Of a DNA stretch of 35,501 nucleotides, positions 1 to 8,904 are shown in pieces; position 1 is the first letter of the stretch, and each line of letters starts with the position of its first letter. Under the pieces are notes generated by a model. The model saw nothing but the letters and a program-made list of their open reading frames with translations, did not search any database and was not told where the DNA came from. The translations under genes and the position numbers were made by a program. The stretch is from Betaproteobacteria bacterium HGW-Betaproteobacteria-22 (GTDB lineage Bacteria; Pseudomonadota; Gammaproteobacteria; Burkholderiales; Methylophilaceae): NCBI GenBank assembly GCA_002842285.1, contig PHCJ01000033.1:1-35501 (forward strand). Direction: 5' to 3'.

Positions 1-71
1 TGCAATTGTTAGTCGCCGCTATACAGCAGTATTTAAATATCGCTCAGTTCAATCAGTTAGAAACTGCTTGA
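1..71 (+). CDS. C-terminal end of an unidentified protein (partial)
   Basis: The third forward frame is open from the window edge to a TGA at 69-71 and encodes 22 residues ending in QFNQLETA. Its composition (QLLVAAIQQYLNIAQ) looks like an amphipathic helix at a protein C-terminus. The other forward frames contain early stops or less protein-like sequence. The product cannot be identified from this fragment. It would converge on pgl, whose stop is at 173. This is an inference from reading-frame appearance only. Confidence 0.35.
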   Translation, partial: QLLVAAIQQYLNIAQFNQLETA

Positions 72-86
72 ACTGAGTTGTTCAGG
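67..86 (+). terminator. Weak hairpin at the end of the partial gene
   Basis: CTTGAAC (67-73) can pair with GTTCAGG (80-86) around a 6-base loop, with one G-U pair. It overlaps the stop codon of the partial gene at 69-71. There is no clean T-run after it, so a terminator role is only a possibility. Confidence 0.2.
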
Positions 87-172
87 TTCGACTAAATAAC
101 GTCCAGAATTTTTATGCGATAGGTTTTTATGAGGGCCGTTAGATAACGCTAGGTGACTTCATGGTTGATAAC

Positions 173-880
173 CTAAAATTTCACGCCTAAACAATACACA
201 TCAACACCACATTTTGGTGCAATTAGCGTGGCCGGGATTGCCACGCCATTAAGCCAGTCGTTGACAGCATTTTGCTTGCCTGCACCAGTGACCAGAAATA
301 GAACACCATGCGTATTATTAAGACGGCTTTGACTGATAGTCACACGATCAGTCGGTGGTTTGGGTGAATTAAATACCGGCACCGCATCGGCACTGTTGTC
401 TAACGCCTGACCAGGAAACAATGAAGCGGTATGACCATCCTCACCTAAACCCAAAAGCACCAGATCAAATGCCCGCAGACCTTCCAAAGTTGTGGCATAG
501 GCTTTTGCACCTTCGACATTACCCAGTTCAGCCGGGATATCATGAATCTGCTCTTGTGGAATCGCTACATGATTCAGCCATGCATCACGCGCCATTTTAC
601 TATTACGTTCAATATGATCCACCGGCAGGCAGCGGTCATCATTATGGTATATATGCCATTTAGCCCAGTCAGCTTGCTCTTTAGCCAGCAACTGATACAC
701 GCTTTTAGGTGTACTGCCTCCGGCAAGCACAATCAGAAAGCTGCCATATTGGGCAATAGCTTCATGAGCTGCTTGTAGAATGCGCGCTACCGCAGCCTGG
801 TTAATCTCGTCCTGTGTAGCAAAACTGTGCCAGCGTGAAATTTGATCATTCGCTAAAGTGAGGGTTTGTGTGGTTTGCAT
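173..880 (-). CDS. pgl: 6-phosphogluconolactonase
   Basis: Hydrolyses 6-phosphogluconolactone to 6-phosphogluconate, the second cytosolic step of the oxidative pentose phosphate pathway and of the dissimilatory RuMP cycle. The 235-residue protein has the usual length of the DevB/Pgl family. It carries the family signatures VLAGGSTPKSVYQLL near residue 50 and GLGEDGHTASLFPG near residue 145, plus a C-terminal FLVTGAGK segment. The start is an ATG at 880. It is divergent from zwf, which makes its substrate, with 111 bases between the two starts, so shared control of the pair is likely. No anomaly was seen in the sequence. The identification is secure; regulation is inference. Confidence 0.95.
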   Translation of the reverse strand: MQTTQTLTLANDQISRWHSFATQDEINQAAVARILQAAHEAIAQYGSFLIVLAGGSTPKSVYQLLAKEQADWAKWHIYHNDDRCLPVDHIERNSKMARDAWLNHVAIPQEQIHDIPAELGNVEGAKAYATTLEGLRAFDLVLLGLGEDGHTASLFPGQALDNSADAVPVFNSPKPPTDRVTISQSRLNNTHGVLFLVTGAGKQNAVNDWLNGVAIPATLIAPKCGVDVYCLGVKF

Positions 881-903
881 AAAACTATTAATGCCTTTTT
901 CGG

Positions 904-955
904 TATAATTACTATAAATTTAAAAACCCGCTATTTTAGCTTAAAAAAGTAGCGG
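904..955. promoter_or_regulatory. pgl/zwf divergent control region with inverted repeat
   Basis: The 111-base spacer between the divergent pgl and zwf starts holds a perfect -10-like TATAAT at 904-909 (plus strand) without a convincing -35 box. It also has an inverted repeat, CCGCTA at 928-933 and TAGCGG at 950-955, whose inner part is TTTT/AAAA. The repeat lies about 36 bases before the zwf ATG. It could be an operator for a regulator of carbon metabolism or a leader hairpin. The symmetry is visible; its function is inferred. Confidence 0.35.
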
Positions 956-991
956 CAGTATTTATAAAACCTATCGAAAGAATTTTAAATC

Positions 992-2497
992 ATGGCTAAA
1001 AAAATTGACCCCTGTACTCTTGTACTTTTTGGCGCAAGCGGTAATTTATCACGCATCAAGTTAATGCCCGGCTTGTTCCGTCTGGATGCAGCAGGTCGCT
1101 TGGCTGATGACATGAAAATCCTTTCTGTCGGTCGAGGTGAGTTAACCCGTGAGCAATGGCAAGCGGAAGTAAAAGGCATGCTCGACAAAAAATTTAAAGA
1201 TGGTTACGACCAAAAAGTGTATGACCGTTTTATTGCGCGCAACCACTACCATTCTAACCCACCAACTGATCCGGATGCATTCCAGAAAATGGCTGCCAAA
1301 TTAGGCGACGAATCCGTATTCCCGCAAAATCTGGCCTATTTCCTGTCTGTGCGCCCAACGGACTTTGCAACAATTGTTGCGCAATTATCTGGCGTTGGCT
1401 TGGTGGATGAAAGTAAATACTGGCGGCGCGTGCTGATCGAGAAGCCGTTTGGCACTGATCTGCCAAGTGCACAGGCTTTGCAGGCAGCGCTCACAAAACA
1501 TCTTAAAGAGAGCCAGATCTACCGCATTGATCATTATCTGGGCAAGTCTGCAGTACAGAACATTATGCTCACGCGCTTTGCCAATGCGATTCTTGAGCCG
1601 TTATGGAACAATGCGCACATTGATCACGTACAGATCACGAACAATGAAACACTAGGTGTTGGCGACCGCACCACATTCTACAATGCAACAGGCGCACTGC
1701 GTGATATGTTCCAGAGCCACCTGCTGCAAACACTGGCTTTAGTCGCTATGGAAAAACCTGCCGACCTCAAACCAGAGAGCATCCGCGCTGAAAAAATCAA
1801 ATTATTGCAATCTATCCGCCCAATTGATGTTAAAAACATCAACAAACAAGCATTCCGTGCCCAGTATGCCGCAGGTCGCGTCTGTGTAGGAGATGGTCAC
1901 GGTGAAAACGTGCATGGCTATCTGGAAGAACTAAAACGTGACGGGATAGAAACCAGCAATACCGAAACTTACGCAGCGGTCAAACTCTTTATTGATAACC
2001 CGCGCTGGCAGGGTGTGCCATTTTATGTGCGCACTGCCAAACGTATGCATGAAGGCAATACGGCGATTTCCATTCGCTTCAAAAAGGCACCCATCGAGTT
2101 GGTGGCAGGTCAGCATCAGAACTGGCTGACTATTAACATTCAGCCACGCGAATGCATCAAGATAGAAATTGAATCCAAAATTCCAGGCTTGGATATTGCC
2201 ACGCGCACTTTGAGCATGGATTTGGCTCAACGCCAGAAAGAGGATGAAACAATTGACTCTTATGAAACACTGATGTTAAACCTTATGGAAGGGGACCCTT
2301 CACAATACCTGCATATCAGTGAAGTTGAAGCGCAATGGAAACTTGTCGATCCTATCGTCAAGGCATGGACTGAAGATAAATCAGCATTACACCAATACAC
2401 AGCCGGCAGCCGTGACCCACACGAGTCAAGTGTGATATTTGAATCCCAGGATCAATTCTGGCGCTATAGCATTGAACTTGGCGGCGACAAGCACTAA
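992..2497 (+). CDS. zwf: Glucose-6-phosphate 1-dehydrogenase
   Basis: Oxidises glucose 6-phosphate to 6-phosphogluconolactone with NADP+ or NAD+ in the cytosol. In methylotrophs this is an entry to the cyclic oxidation of formaldehyde carbon and a source of reducing power. The 501-residue protein has the typical length. An N-terminal Rossmann segment, LVLFGASGNLSRIKL (residues 10-24), is followed by the substrate-site motif RIDHYLGK at residues 178-185. Two details differ from the usual family pattern: GASGN replaces GASGD with the following basic residues changed, and the residue after RIDHYLGK is Ser rather than Glu. The start ATG at 992 has a GAAAG-type ribosome site about 12 bases upstream. 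A strong terminator follows at 2522-2563. Divergent from pgl. Confidence 0.96.
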   Translation: MAKKIDPCTLVLFGASGNLSRIKLMPGLFRLDAAGRLADDMKILSVGRGELTREQWQAEVKGMLDKKFKDGYDQKVYDRFIARNHYHSNPPTDPDAFQKMAAKLGDESVFPQNLAYFLSVRPTDFATIVAQLSGVGLVDESKYWRRVLIEKPFGTDLPSAQALQAALTKHLKESQIYRIDHYLGKSAVQNIMLTRFANAILEPLWNNAHIDHVQITNNETLGVGDRTTFYNATGALRDMFQSHLLQTLALVAMEKPADLKPESIRAEKIKLLQSIRPIDVKNINKQAFRAQYAAGRVCVGDGHGENVHGYLEELKRDGIETSNTETYAAVKLFIDNPRWQGVPFYVRTAKRMHEGNTAISIRFKKAPIELVAGQHQNWLTINIQPRECIKIEIESKIPGLDIATRTLSMDLAQRQKEDETIDSYETLMLNLMEGDPSQYLHISEVEAQWKLVDPIVKAWTEDKSALHQYTAGSRDPHESSVIFESQDQFWRYSIELGGDKH

Positions 2498-2521
2498 ATA
2501 GCCCCGTAGTATATCAATAAC

Positions 2522-2563
2522 AAAAAACCTCACATTAGCATAACGCCCTGTGAGGTTTTTTTT
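2522..2563 (+). terminator. Intrinsic terminator of zwf
   Basis: A perfect 13-bp stem pairs AAAAAACCTCACA (2522-2534) with TGTGAGGTTTTTT (2549-2561) across a 14-base loop, and the T-run continues to 2563. Because the arms carry A-runs and T-runs on the two sides it could act on both strands. It begins 24 bases after the zwf stop. Confidence 0.9.
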
Positions 2564-2716
2564 AACCAAGATTCTTTATCAGGGCTCGGACTGGCAAGCC
2601 CGCGCAGTTTGATGAAAAATCCGGATTATCAAGCCTAAACTTTGCAAACTTTATTGTAATTGCCCCGTTAGGCTTTATAATGCATTTCAATTTTAACTCT
2701 GTATATTTAGGTAGTT

Positions 2717-3292
2717 ATGAGCATTAAGTCTGACAAATGGATACGCCGCATGGCTGAACAGCATGGCATGATCGAACCATTCGAGCCAAATCAAGTAAAA
2801 GTCAATGCAGATGGCCAGCGCCTGGTATCGTACGGCACATCAAGTTATGGCTACGATATTCGCTGCTCAAGGGAATTTAAACTATTTACCAACCTCAACA
2901 GCACGATCGTTGACCCGAAGAATTTCGACCCGAATTCGTTTGTGGAAGTCAATGCAGACTACTGCATTATTCCGCCAAACTCATTCGCACTTGCACGTAC
3001 AGTGGAATACTTCCGTATCCCGCGTAACGTACTGACTGTCTGTCTTGGAAAATCCACCTATGCACGCTGCGGAATCATCGTGAACGTAACCCCGTTTGAA
3101 CCTGAGTGGGAAGGTTATGTCACACTGGAGTTCAGCAACACCACACCGCTACCGGCTAAAATCTATGCCAATGAAGGCTGCGCGCAAGTGCTGTTCTTTG
3201 AGGCTGATGAAGATGATGTTTGTGAAACCAGCTATAAAGACCGTGGCGGAAAATATCAGGGGCAGGTTGGCGTTACATTGCCGAAAATTTAA
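2717..3292 (+). CDS. dcd: dCTP deaminase
   Basis: Deaminates dCTP to dUTP, feeding dUMP to thymidylate synthase for dTMP synthesis. The 191-residue length fits the trimeric Dcd/dUTPase-fold family. Recognisable blocks include SYGYDIRC near residue 43, a GKSTYARCG segment near 111-119 and [11 protein letters not shown] around 131-141. In that last block Glu138 falls exactly at the position of the known catalytic Glu of E. coli Dcd. The C-terminal [12 protein letters not shown] segment (175-186) is the nucleotide-covering tail. The ATG at 2717 follows a TTAGGTAG ribosome-site-like stretch. The window also carries thyA and folA, the later steps of dTMP supply, but in a different transcription unit. 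Confidence 0.95.
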   Translation: MSIKSDKWIRRMAEQHGMIEPFEPNQVKVNADGQRLVSYGTSSYGYDIRCSREFKLFTNLNSTIVDPKNFDPNSFVEVNADYCIIPPNSFALARTVEYFRIPRNVLTVCLGKSTYARCGIIVNVTPFEPEWEGYVTLEFSNTTPLPAKIYANEGCAQVLFFEADEDDVCETSYKDRGGKYQGQVGVTLPKI

Positions 3293-3339
3293 TTAAATCA
3301 GTCTAGAATCAGCCAAATGCCTTTAACAAATTTACTTTT

Positions 3340-3499
3340 GAGGGACGAAGCGCAAGAAGCTGCGGAGCGAATAACGCAGGCATATCAGATAGATAGACTA
3401 GGAGTGAGCGACAACGCAGTTGCAGTGAAGGCTAACATGAGCACAGCGAGTGTTAAACAGAGTGGCCGAAACCAACACACGATGGAGCGATTCGCCCTC
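3340..3499 (+). other. Possible structured leader before the decarboxylase gene
   Basis: This 160-base purine-rich stretch between dcd and the decarboxylase is bounded by a 9-bp closing stem: GAGGG(A)CGAA at 3340-3349 pairs with TTCGCCCTC at 3491-3499, leaving one bulged A. Inside are a 5-bp stem (CTGCG 3360-3364 with CGCAG 3375-3379) and an imperfect direct repeat, GAGCGAATAACGCAG (3365-3379) and GAGCGACAACGCAG (3406-3419). It ends 25 bases before the ATG of the decarboxylase. A 65-codon open frame (3317-3514) crosses it but uses AGG, AGA, CTA, ATA and GGA, codons that seem uncommon in the clear genes here, so I favour a non-coding leader. It matches no riboswitch consensus I could recall. 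Confidence 0.35.
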
Positions 3500-3524
3500 A
3501 AAATAAATTTATAAAGGTATTTGA

Positions 3525-5768
3525 ATGAAATTTAGATTCCCTGTCGTCATCATCGACGAAGACTTCCGCTCAGAGAACTCCTCTGGATTAGGCATTCGCG
3601 TACTCGCAAAAGCCATCGAAGAAGAAGGCATCGAAGTATTAGGTGTGACCAGTTATGGTGACCTGACCTCTTTTGCACAACAGCAGAGCCGTGCTTCAGC
3701 ATTTATCCTGTCGATCGATGATGAGGAGTTCATCGAGGAAAAACCGGAAGCGATTGAGCAATTACGAAAATTTGTGACCGAGATTCGTCACCGTAATGAA
3801 GAAATTCCGATCTTTCTACATGGCGAAACGCGTACTTCACGCCATATTCCGAATGACGTGTTGCGTGAATTGCACGGTTTCATTCACATGAACGAAGATA
3901 CACCGGAGTTTGTGGCTCGCCTCATCATCCGCGAAGCTAGAGCGTATCTGGATAGTCTGCCACCCCCGTTTTTTAAAGCACTCACCCACTACGCGGCTGA
4001 TGGCTCATACTCGTGGCACTGCCCCGGCCACTCAGGCGGTGTAGCCTTCCTGAAGTCACCAGTTGGTCAGATGTTTCACCAGTTCTTTGGCGAAAACATG
4101 CTGCGCGCTGACGTGTGTAACGCAGTAGATGAATTAGGGCAACTATTAGACCATACAGGTCCGGTTGCGGCATCTGAGCGCAATGCAGCCCGTATTTACA
4201 ACTGCGACCACTTATACTTTGTTACCAACGGCACTTCCACTTCAAACAAGATTGTATGGAACTCTACTGTTGCTCCTGGTGATATTGTCGTGGTGGATCG
4301 TAACTGCCATAAGTCAGTACTACACTCGATTATCATGACCGGCGCGATTCCTGTATTTCTGATGCCAACACGCAACCATTTCGGCATCATTGGGCCGATT
4401 CCCAAGTCAGAGTTCTCGTGGGAAAATATTCAAAAGAAAATCGAGCGCAACCCGTTTGCCACTGACAAAAATGCAAAGCCGCGCGTACTCACAATTACCC
4501 AATCCACTTACGATGGCGTGCTGTATAACGTAGAAGAAATCAAGGAAATGCTCGACGGCAAGATCGACACTCTGCATTTCGATGAAGCATGGCTTCCGCA
4601 CGCAACCTTCCACGATTTCTATGGTGATTACCATGCCATTGGTGCGGACCGCCCGCGCTGTAAAGAAAGCATGGTGTTTTCAACGCAATCCACCCATAAA
4701 TTGCTGGCGGGCTTGAGCCAGGCTTCGCAAATTTTGGTGCAGGATGCCGAAGGCATTCAACTTGATCGTGACGTATTTAACGAAGCTTACTTGATGCACA
4801 CTTCTACAAGCCCGCAATATTCAATTATTGCCAGCTGTGATGTGGCAGCAGCCATGATGGAAGCGCCTGGTGGCACTGCACTGGTTGAAGAATCCATCAT
4901 GGAGGCCCTGGACTTCCGCCGCGCAATGCGCAAGGTAGATGAAGAATGGGGGACCGATTGGTGGTTCAAAGTCTGGGGTCCAAACGACCTGTCAGAAGAA
5001 GGCATCGAAGAACGCGAGTCATGGATGCTGAAAGCGAACGAAAAATGGCATGGTTTTGGCAATCTGGCAGAAGGTTTCAATATGCTGGATCCGATCAAGG
5101 CAACGATCATCACGCCAGGGCTGGATATTCATGGCGACTTCTCTGATGATATTGGCATCCCGGCAGCCATTGTCACTAAATACCTTGCTGAGCACGGCGT
5201 GATCGTTGAAAAAACCGGGCTTTATTCATTCTTCATCATGTTTACGATCGGCATTACCAAAGGCCGCTGGAACACGATGGTGGCAGCCTTACAACAATTC
5301 AAGGATGATTACGACAAGAACCAGCCATTATGGAAAGTGCTGCCTGAGTTTGTACAAAAACACCCACGTTATGAACGCGTAGGCTTAAAAGACTTATGTA
5401 CACAGATACACGAAGTGTATAAAGCCAACGATGTGGCTCGTTTGACTACAGAGATGTACTTGTCAGACATGGTGCCCGCCATGAAACCAACGGATGCATT
5501 TGCCAGAATGGCACACCGCAAGATTGACCGTGTGCCAATTGACGATCTCGAAGGCCGTGTCACAGCCGTACTGCTGACACCTTACCCGCCAGGTATTCCA
5601 TTGTTAATTCCAGGCGAACAGTTCAATAAAGTCATTGTGAATTATCTCAAATTCGCACGTGAATTCAACGAAAAATTCCCCGGGTTTGAAACCGACAACC
5701 ATGGCCTGGTAAAACAAATGGTGGATAACAAAGCTGTGTACTACGTGGACTGCGTAGCGCAGGACTAA
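3525..5768 (+). CDS. Orn/Lys/Arg decarboxylase, AdiA-like
   Basis: PLP-dependent fold-I decarboxylase of a basic amino acid (arginine, lysine or ornithine), making agmatine, cadaverine or putrescine with proton consumption. The 747 residues match the long inducible class (E. coli AdiA 755, LdcI 715). Domains in order are a receiver-like N-terminal wing (about 1-135), the PLP domain with HFDEAWLPH and the PLP-binding lysine in STQSTHK (Lys392), and the C-terminal domain with YPPGIPLLIPGE. The wording around these motifs, such as VVVDRNCHKS and NHFGIIGPI, is closest to AdiA, but substrate preference cannot be fixed by eye. The ATG at 3525 has an AAAGG ribosome site. No partner antiporter is adjacent, so a biosynthetic polyamine role is as likely as acid resistance. 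It converges on folA 28 bases away. Confidence 0.9.
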   Translation: MKFRFPVVIIDEDFRSENSSGLGIRVLAKAIEEEGIEVLGVTSYGDLTSFAQQQSRASAFILSIDDEEFIEEKPEAIEQLRKFVTEIRHRNEEIPIFLHGETRTSRHIPNDVLRELHGFIHMNEDTPEFVARLIIREARAYLDSLPPPFFKALTHYAADGSYSWHCPGHSGGVAFLKSPVGQMFHQFFGENMLRADVCNAVDELGQLLDHTGPVAASERNAARIYNCDHLYFVTNGTSTSNKIVWNSTVAPGDIVVVDRNCHKSVLHSIIMTGAIPVFLMPTRNHFGIIGPIPKSEFSWENIQKKIERNPFATDKNAKPRVLTITQSTYDGVLYNVEEIKEMLDGKIDTLHFDEAWLPHATFHDFYGDYHAIGADRPRCKESMVFSTQSTHKLLAGLSQASQILVQDAEGIQLDRDVFNEAYLMHTSTSPQYSIIASCDVAAAMMEAPGGTALVEESIMEALDFRRAMRKVDEEWGTDWWFKVWGPNDLSEEGIEERESWMLKANEKWHGFGNLAEGFNMLDPIKATIITPGLDIHGDFSDDIGIPAAIVTKYLAEHGVIVEKTGLYSFFIMFTIGITKGRWNTMVAALQQFKDDYDKNQPLWKVLPEFVQKHPRYERVGLKDLCTQIHEVYKANDVARLTTEMYLSDMVPAMKPTDAFARMAHRKIDRVPIDDLEGRVTAVLLTPYPPGIPLLIPGEQFNKVIVNYLKFAREFNEKFPGFETDNHGLVKQMVDNKAVYYVDCVAQD

Positions 5769-5773
5769 ATCTA

Positions 5774-5825
5774 TCAGCTACGTGATTCAATGTGTACTAT
5801 TTACGCACATAGGTAACGTAGCTGA
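5774..5825. terminator. Inverted repeat between convergent decarboxylase and folA genes
   Basis: A perfect 10-bp inverted repeat, TCAGCTACGT (5774-5783) and ACGTAGCTGA (5816-5825), brackets the 28-base convergent gap and the end of folA. An inner ATGTG (5790-5794)/CACAT (5806-5810) pair can extend the fold. It is placed as a shared bidirectional terminator would be, but it lacks a T-run on either side. Confidence 0.4.
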
Positions 5826-6279
5826 ATGTCAGACCTTTTTCTGAAACATGGGCTTCACGGGCAGATTCCTGCCATTGGCTCATATTCAGCTCAGGGAAAT
5901 GTGCGTCACCTGCAACCTCAAGCGCAATTTCAGTGATATAGAGTTTATTGGCAAGTTCAAGCCCATGCTGATAGAGCTCAGCACCGCCAATTAAAAAGGC
6001 TTCATCATCATTCCGACACAAAGCAATTGCAGCCGCTAACGAGTGCGCAATCAACGCACCTTCTATTTTGTATTGCGGGTTGCGCGTTACAATGATGGTA
6101 GTACGCCCAGGCAATAATCGCCCGAGCGATTCATAGGTCTTGCGTCCCATAATAATGTGGTGCCCGGTCGTTAATGCGCGAAAACGTTTTAAGTCTTCAG
6201 GCAAGCGCCACGGCAACGTATTGTTATGGCCAATCACGCCATTCTTGGCAACAGCTACAATAAGCGATAGGTTCTGCAT
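5797..6279 (-). CDS. folA: Dihydrofolate reductase
   Basis: Reduces dihydrofolate to tetrahydrofolate with NADPH, regenerating the cofactor that ThyA oxidises. The protein is 160 residues from the ATG at 6279, a normal chromosomal DHFR length. It shows the family pattern: IVAVAKNGVIGHNNTLPW at the N-terminus, RLPEDLKRF with Asp29 at the catalytic acid position, and IIMGRKTYESLG (residues 42-53). A GTG one codon upstream (6282) is possible. I prefer the ATG because its A is also the last base of the thyA stop (TGATG), the usual coupling of these two genes. It is the last gene of the alaA-hom-thrC-thyA-folA cluster. Confidence 0.95.
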   Translation of the reverse strand: MQNLSLIVAVAKNGVIGHNNTLPWRLPEDLKRFRALTTGHHIIMGRKTYESLGRLLPGRTTIIVTRNPQYKIEGALIAHSLAAAIALCRNDDEAFLIGGAELYQHGLELANKLYITEIALEVAGDAHFPELNMSQWQESAREAHVSEKGLTFSYVTYVRK

Positions 6280-7073
6280 CACACGGCAACTTGGGCTTTA
6301 ATTGCTGGATATGGGTCGTAATTTTCTAAAGTGAAATCCTCAAACTTGAAGCTGAAGATATCATTCACGTCAGGATTGATACGCATAGTGGGCAAGGCTC
6401 GTGGCTTACGTGTGAGCTGTTCGTGCACCTGCTCCATGTGATTGGAATAAATATGCGCATCACCCAGCGTGTGCACAAAATCACCCAGCTTCAAATTACA
6501 CACCTGCGCCACCATCATGGTGAGTAATGCATAGGATGCAATGTTGAAAGGCACGCCAAGGAAAATATCGGCACTGCGCTGGTATAGCTGACAGCTTAGT
6601 CGACCATCTGCCACATAGAACTGAAAAAACGCATGGCACGGTGGCAGTTTCATCTGGTCTACATCGGAAACATTCCAGGCTGAAACAATCAGACGTCGTG
6701 AGTCAGGATTCTTTTTAATCGCATTGACCACCTGTGCTATCTGGTCGATATGCGCGCCGTCAGGTTTGGGCCAATTACGCCACTGATAGCCATATACAGG
6801 CCCCAGATCACCATTTTCGTCCGCCCATTCATCCCAAATACGAACGCCATTCTCTTTCAGATACGCGATATTGGTACTGCCCTGCAAGAACCATAGCAGC
6901 TCATGGATAATTGATTTTAAATGCAGCTTCTTAGTCGTCAATAGAGGAAAACCATCAGCAAGGTTGAATCGCATCTGATAGCCGAACACGGAAAGCGTAC
7001 CGGTACCGGTACGGTCTTCTTTCTTATTCCCATGCTGTAACACATGGTTGAGTAAGTCGTGATAAACCTGCAT
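6279..7073 (-). CDS. thyA: Thymidylate synthase
   Basis: Methylates dUMP to dTMP using 5,10-methylene-tetrahydrofolate. The 264 residues equal the E. coli ThyA length. The catalytic cysteine sits in [13 protein letters not shown] as Cys146, exactly the E. coli position. The phosphate-binding segment [10 protein letters not shown] (125-134) and [17 protein letters not shown] are intact. The ATG at 7073 lies only 5 bases after the thrC stop, and its own stop overlaps the folA start by one base, so the three genes are almost certainly co-transcribed. In a methylotroph the folate-linked one-carbon pool makes the thyA-folA pairing natural, but the pairing is common in many bacteria. Confidence 0.97.
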   Translation of the reverse strand: MQVYHDLLNHVLQHGNKKEDRTGTGTLSVFGYQMRFNLADGFPLLTTKKLHLKSIIHELLWFLQGSTNIAYLKENGVRIWDEWADENGDLGPVYGYQWRNWPKPDGAHIDQIAQVVNAIKKNPDSRRLIVSAWNVSDVDQMKLPPCHAFFQFYVADGRLSCQLYQRSADIFLGVPFNIASYALLTMMVAQVCNLKLGDFVHTLGDAHIYSNHMEQVHEQLTRKPRALPTMRINPDVNDIFSFKFEDFTLENYDPYPAIKAQVAV

Positions 7074-7078
7074 TTGAT

Positions 7079-8509
7079 TTAGCTCGTTTTTTCCACAATA
7101 AATTGTTTGATTGCAGCTGCATCGGCATCCATCACCGTGAATTTTTGCGGCAGGTTTTCGATACCGTTCAATGCTGCCGGGCGCTCAGGCGCATGACCGA
7201 GTGACTCCACGATGGCATCTTCAAATTTGGCTGGTAACGCGGTTTCAAGCACTACCATCGGTGATTGTTGATCAAAATACTGCAAAGCCACTTTAAGTCC
7301 ATCCGCAGTGTGCGTATCAATCACCACATCATATTTCGCCTGCGTTTCACGAATGGTCTGCATACGGTTTGCATGATTGCTGCTACCTGATACAAAGCCA
7401 TAATCCTTGATCTTTTCAAAATAGCCATCGGCTTTCAGATCAAAGCTGTTGCCGTTATCCACCTTGCTCCACAAGGCACGTGTTTTTTCACTATCGCGAC
7501 CTACGAGGTCAAATACAAAACGTTCAAAATTTGAAGCTTTGCTGATATCCATTGAAGGACTTGAAGTATGGTAGGTTTTTGCTGAGCCGCGCGGACTGTA
7601 AACACCAGTTTTAAAAAATTCATCCAGTACGTCATTCTCATTGGTCGCGACAATCAGCTTGTCAATCGGCAAGCCCATCATGCGCGCAATGTGACCTGCG
7701 CAGACATTGCCGAAGTTACCTGACGGCACAGAGAAACTGACTTTCTGCGCATTATTCTGAGTGACTGCCAGATACCCTTTGAAGTAATACACCACTTGCG
7801 CAACGATACGCCCCCAGTTGATGGAGTTCACCGCACCAATTTTGTACTGCGCTTTAAAGGCAGCATCATTGGACACGGCTTTCACCATATCCTGACAGTC
7901 ATCAAATACGCCATTCACTGCGATATTGTAGATATTGTCATCCTGCAAACTGAACATCTGCGCCGTTTGGAACCGACTCATTTTCTTATGTGGTGACAGC
8001 ATGAAGACACGGATACCTTTTTTACCGCGCATCGCATATTCAGCTGCAGAACCGGTATCGCCTGAAGTCGCGCCAAGGATATTGGTAGTTTTACCTTCCT
8101 TGGTCAACACATATTCAAACAGGTTACCAAGCAACTGCATTGCCATGTCTTTGAATGCAAGTGTAGGCCCGTTAGAAAGGCTCAACAGATAAAGATTATC
8201 TTCTAGCTTGAGCGTAGGTGTTATATCCGCTGCATTCTGGCCTTTACGCGTATAGGCATACACATCCGCACGGTAAGTCTTATTGATGATCGCTTTCAGG
8301 TCACCCGCCGGAATGTCATCTATAAAGCGGGAAAGAATGGCATACGCAAGTTCAGCATAGCTCATGCCGCGCATAGCCGCCAAATCAGCATCGCTGATTT
8401 GCGGATAGCTTTCTGGCAAATACAAGCCGCCATCCGGCGCCAGGCCGCCAAGTAAAATCTGACTAAAACTTAAAGCAGGCGATTGCCCGCGTGTACTGAT
8501 ATATTTCAT
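7079..8509 (-). CDS. thrC: Threonine synthase
   Basis: PLP enzyme converting O-phosphohomoserine to threonine, the last step of threonine synthesis. The 476 residues fit the longer proteobacterial class. The N-terminus ([20 protein letters not shown], then [11 protein letters not shown]) is typical. The PLP lysine is Lys120 in [12 protein letters not shown], and the [11 protein letters not shown] phosphate loop follows at about 148-158. The ATG at 8509 has a GAGAG ribosome site 5 bases upstream. It follows hom in the same direction, as usual in betaproteobacteria, but 431 bases separate the two because a decayed GIY-YIG cassette lies between them. No thrB is seen in the window. Confidence 0.96.
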   Translation of the reverse strand: MKYISTRGQSPALSFSQILLGGLAPDGGLYLPESYPQISDADLAAMRGMSYAELAYAILSRFIDDIPAGDLKAIINKTYRADVYAYTRKGQNAADITPTLKLEDNLYLLSLSNGPTLAFKDMAMQLLGNLFEYVLTKEGKTTNILGATSGDTGSAAEYAMRGKKGIRVFMLSPHKKMSRFQTAQMFSLQDDNIYNIAVNGVFDDCQDMVKAVSNDAAFKAQYKIGAVNSINWGRIVAQVVYYFKGYLAVTQNNAQKVSFSVPSGNFGNVCAGHIARMMGLPIDKLIVATNENDVLDEFFKTGVYSPRGSAKTYHTSSPSMDISKASNFERFVFDLVGRDSEKTRALWSKVDNGNSFDLKADGYFEKIKDYGFVSGSSNHANRMQTIRETQAKYDVVIDTHTADGLKVALQYFDQQSPMVVLETALPAKFEDAIVESLGHAPERPAALNGIENLPQKFTVMDADAAAIKQFIVEKTS

Positions 8510-8530
8510 TTAATCTCTCAAACCTTCTTA

Positions 8531-8614
8531 CGTCATACCGAGAAAAGTCGGCATCCTGGGTCTTTATTCACGGTTCCTAGACGCTAGATTCCGGGGCAAG
8601 CTTGGAATGTCACG
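8531..8614 (-). repeat. REP-like palindromic element, left of the GIY-YIG remnant
   Basis: This stretch starts with CGTCATACC and ends with GGAATGTCACG, roughly inverted. It contains two short hairpin motifs: CCGA/TCGG at 8538-8551, and ATTCC/GGAAT in 8588-8608 around a G/C-rich centre. From general knowledge this is the pattern of dispersed REP-type elements with GTCATTCC...GGAATGAC ends that often flank small GIY-YIG genes in proteobacteria. Other copies cannot be checked here. Confidence 0.5.
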
Positions 8615-8620
8615 TTCTAT

Positions 8621-8886
8621 TTAAATAATACTTGGGTACAAATCATTCCAGTACGGATTGAGTTTCTTAATCAATTCTAACTTCCACTGACGTTTCCACT
8701 CTTTAATCTGCTTTTCTCGCAAAATAGCAGATGCCATATCATCAACCAACTCATACCCTACCAAATCATTTTCATGCTGCATGTAAACTTAACCAAATCC
8801 GCAGTAACACCTACATACAAAATATCACTTCTCTGACTCGCAAAAATATAAACATGTCGCTGCATGAAATACTGCAACTCCACCAT
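8621..8886 (-). pseudogene. GIY-YIG nuclease gene, internally deleted and frameshifted
   Basis: Read on the minus strand, the first frame (possible ATG at 8886 or 8865) encodes HVYIFASQRSDILYVGVTADL, the GIY-YIG core of small UvrC-like nucleases, then stops soon after. A second frame continues with HENDLVGYELVDDMASAIL and REKQIKEWKRQWKLELIKK, ending LNPYWNDLYPSII at a stop at 8621-8623. Both halves are recognisable parts of the roughly 95-residue single-domain family. Between them the segment normally running from the first helix to the KLVYYE strand is shortened and the frame changes near 8785. The protein is therefore broken. It sits between hom and thrC and is flanked by REP-like hairpins, as intact relatives often are. 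Confidence 0.8.
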
Positions 8887-8904
8887 TGCAAATTTATATT
8901 GACT

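Noticed and set aside
3310-3316. Shared string GAATCAGCCA near 3307 and 13921
   Set aside because: A ten-base match in 35 kb is expected by chance and the contexts are unrelated.
3317-3514. 65-codon open frame between dcd and the decarboxylase
   Set aside because: No clear ribosome site, codon use unlike the neighbours (AGG, AGA, CTA, ATA, GGA), and the DNA has inverted-repeat structure. Treated as a leader, with the gene option left open in the findings.
4787-5113. Long antisense frames inside the decarboxylase, yhdP, tldD and mfd genes
   Set aside because: Each is antisense to a gene with clear family motifs and has no ribosome site or protein-like features of its own.
3525-5768. Complete acid-resistance system around the decarboxylase
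   Set aside because: No amino acid/agmatine antiporter or AraC-type regulator is adjacent, so only the enzyme is claimed.
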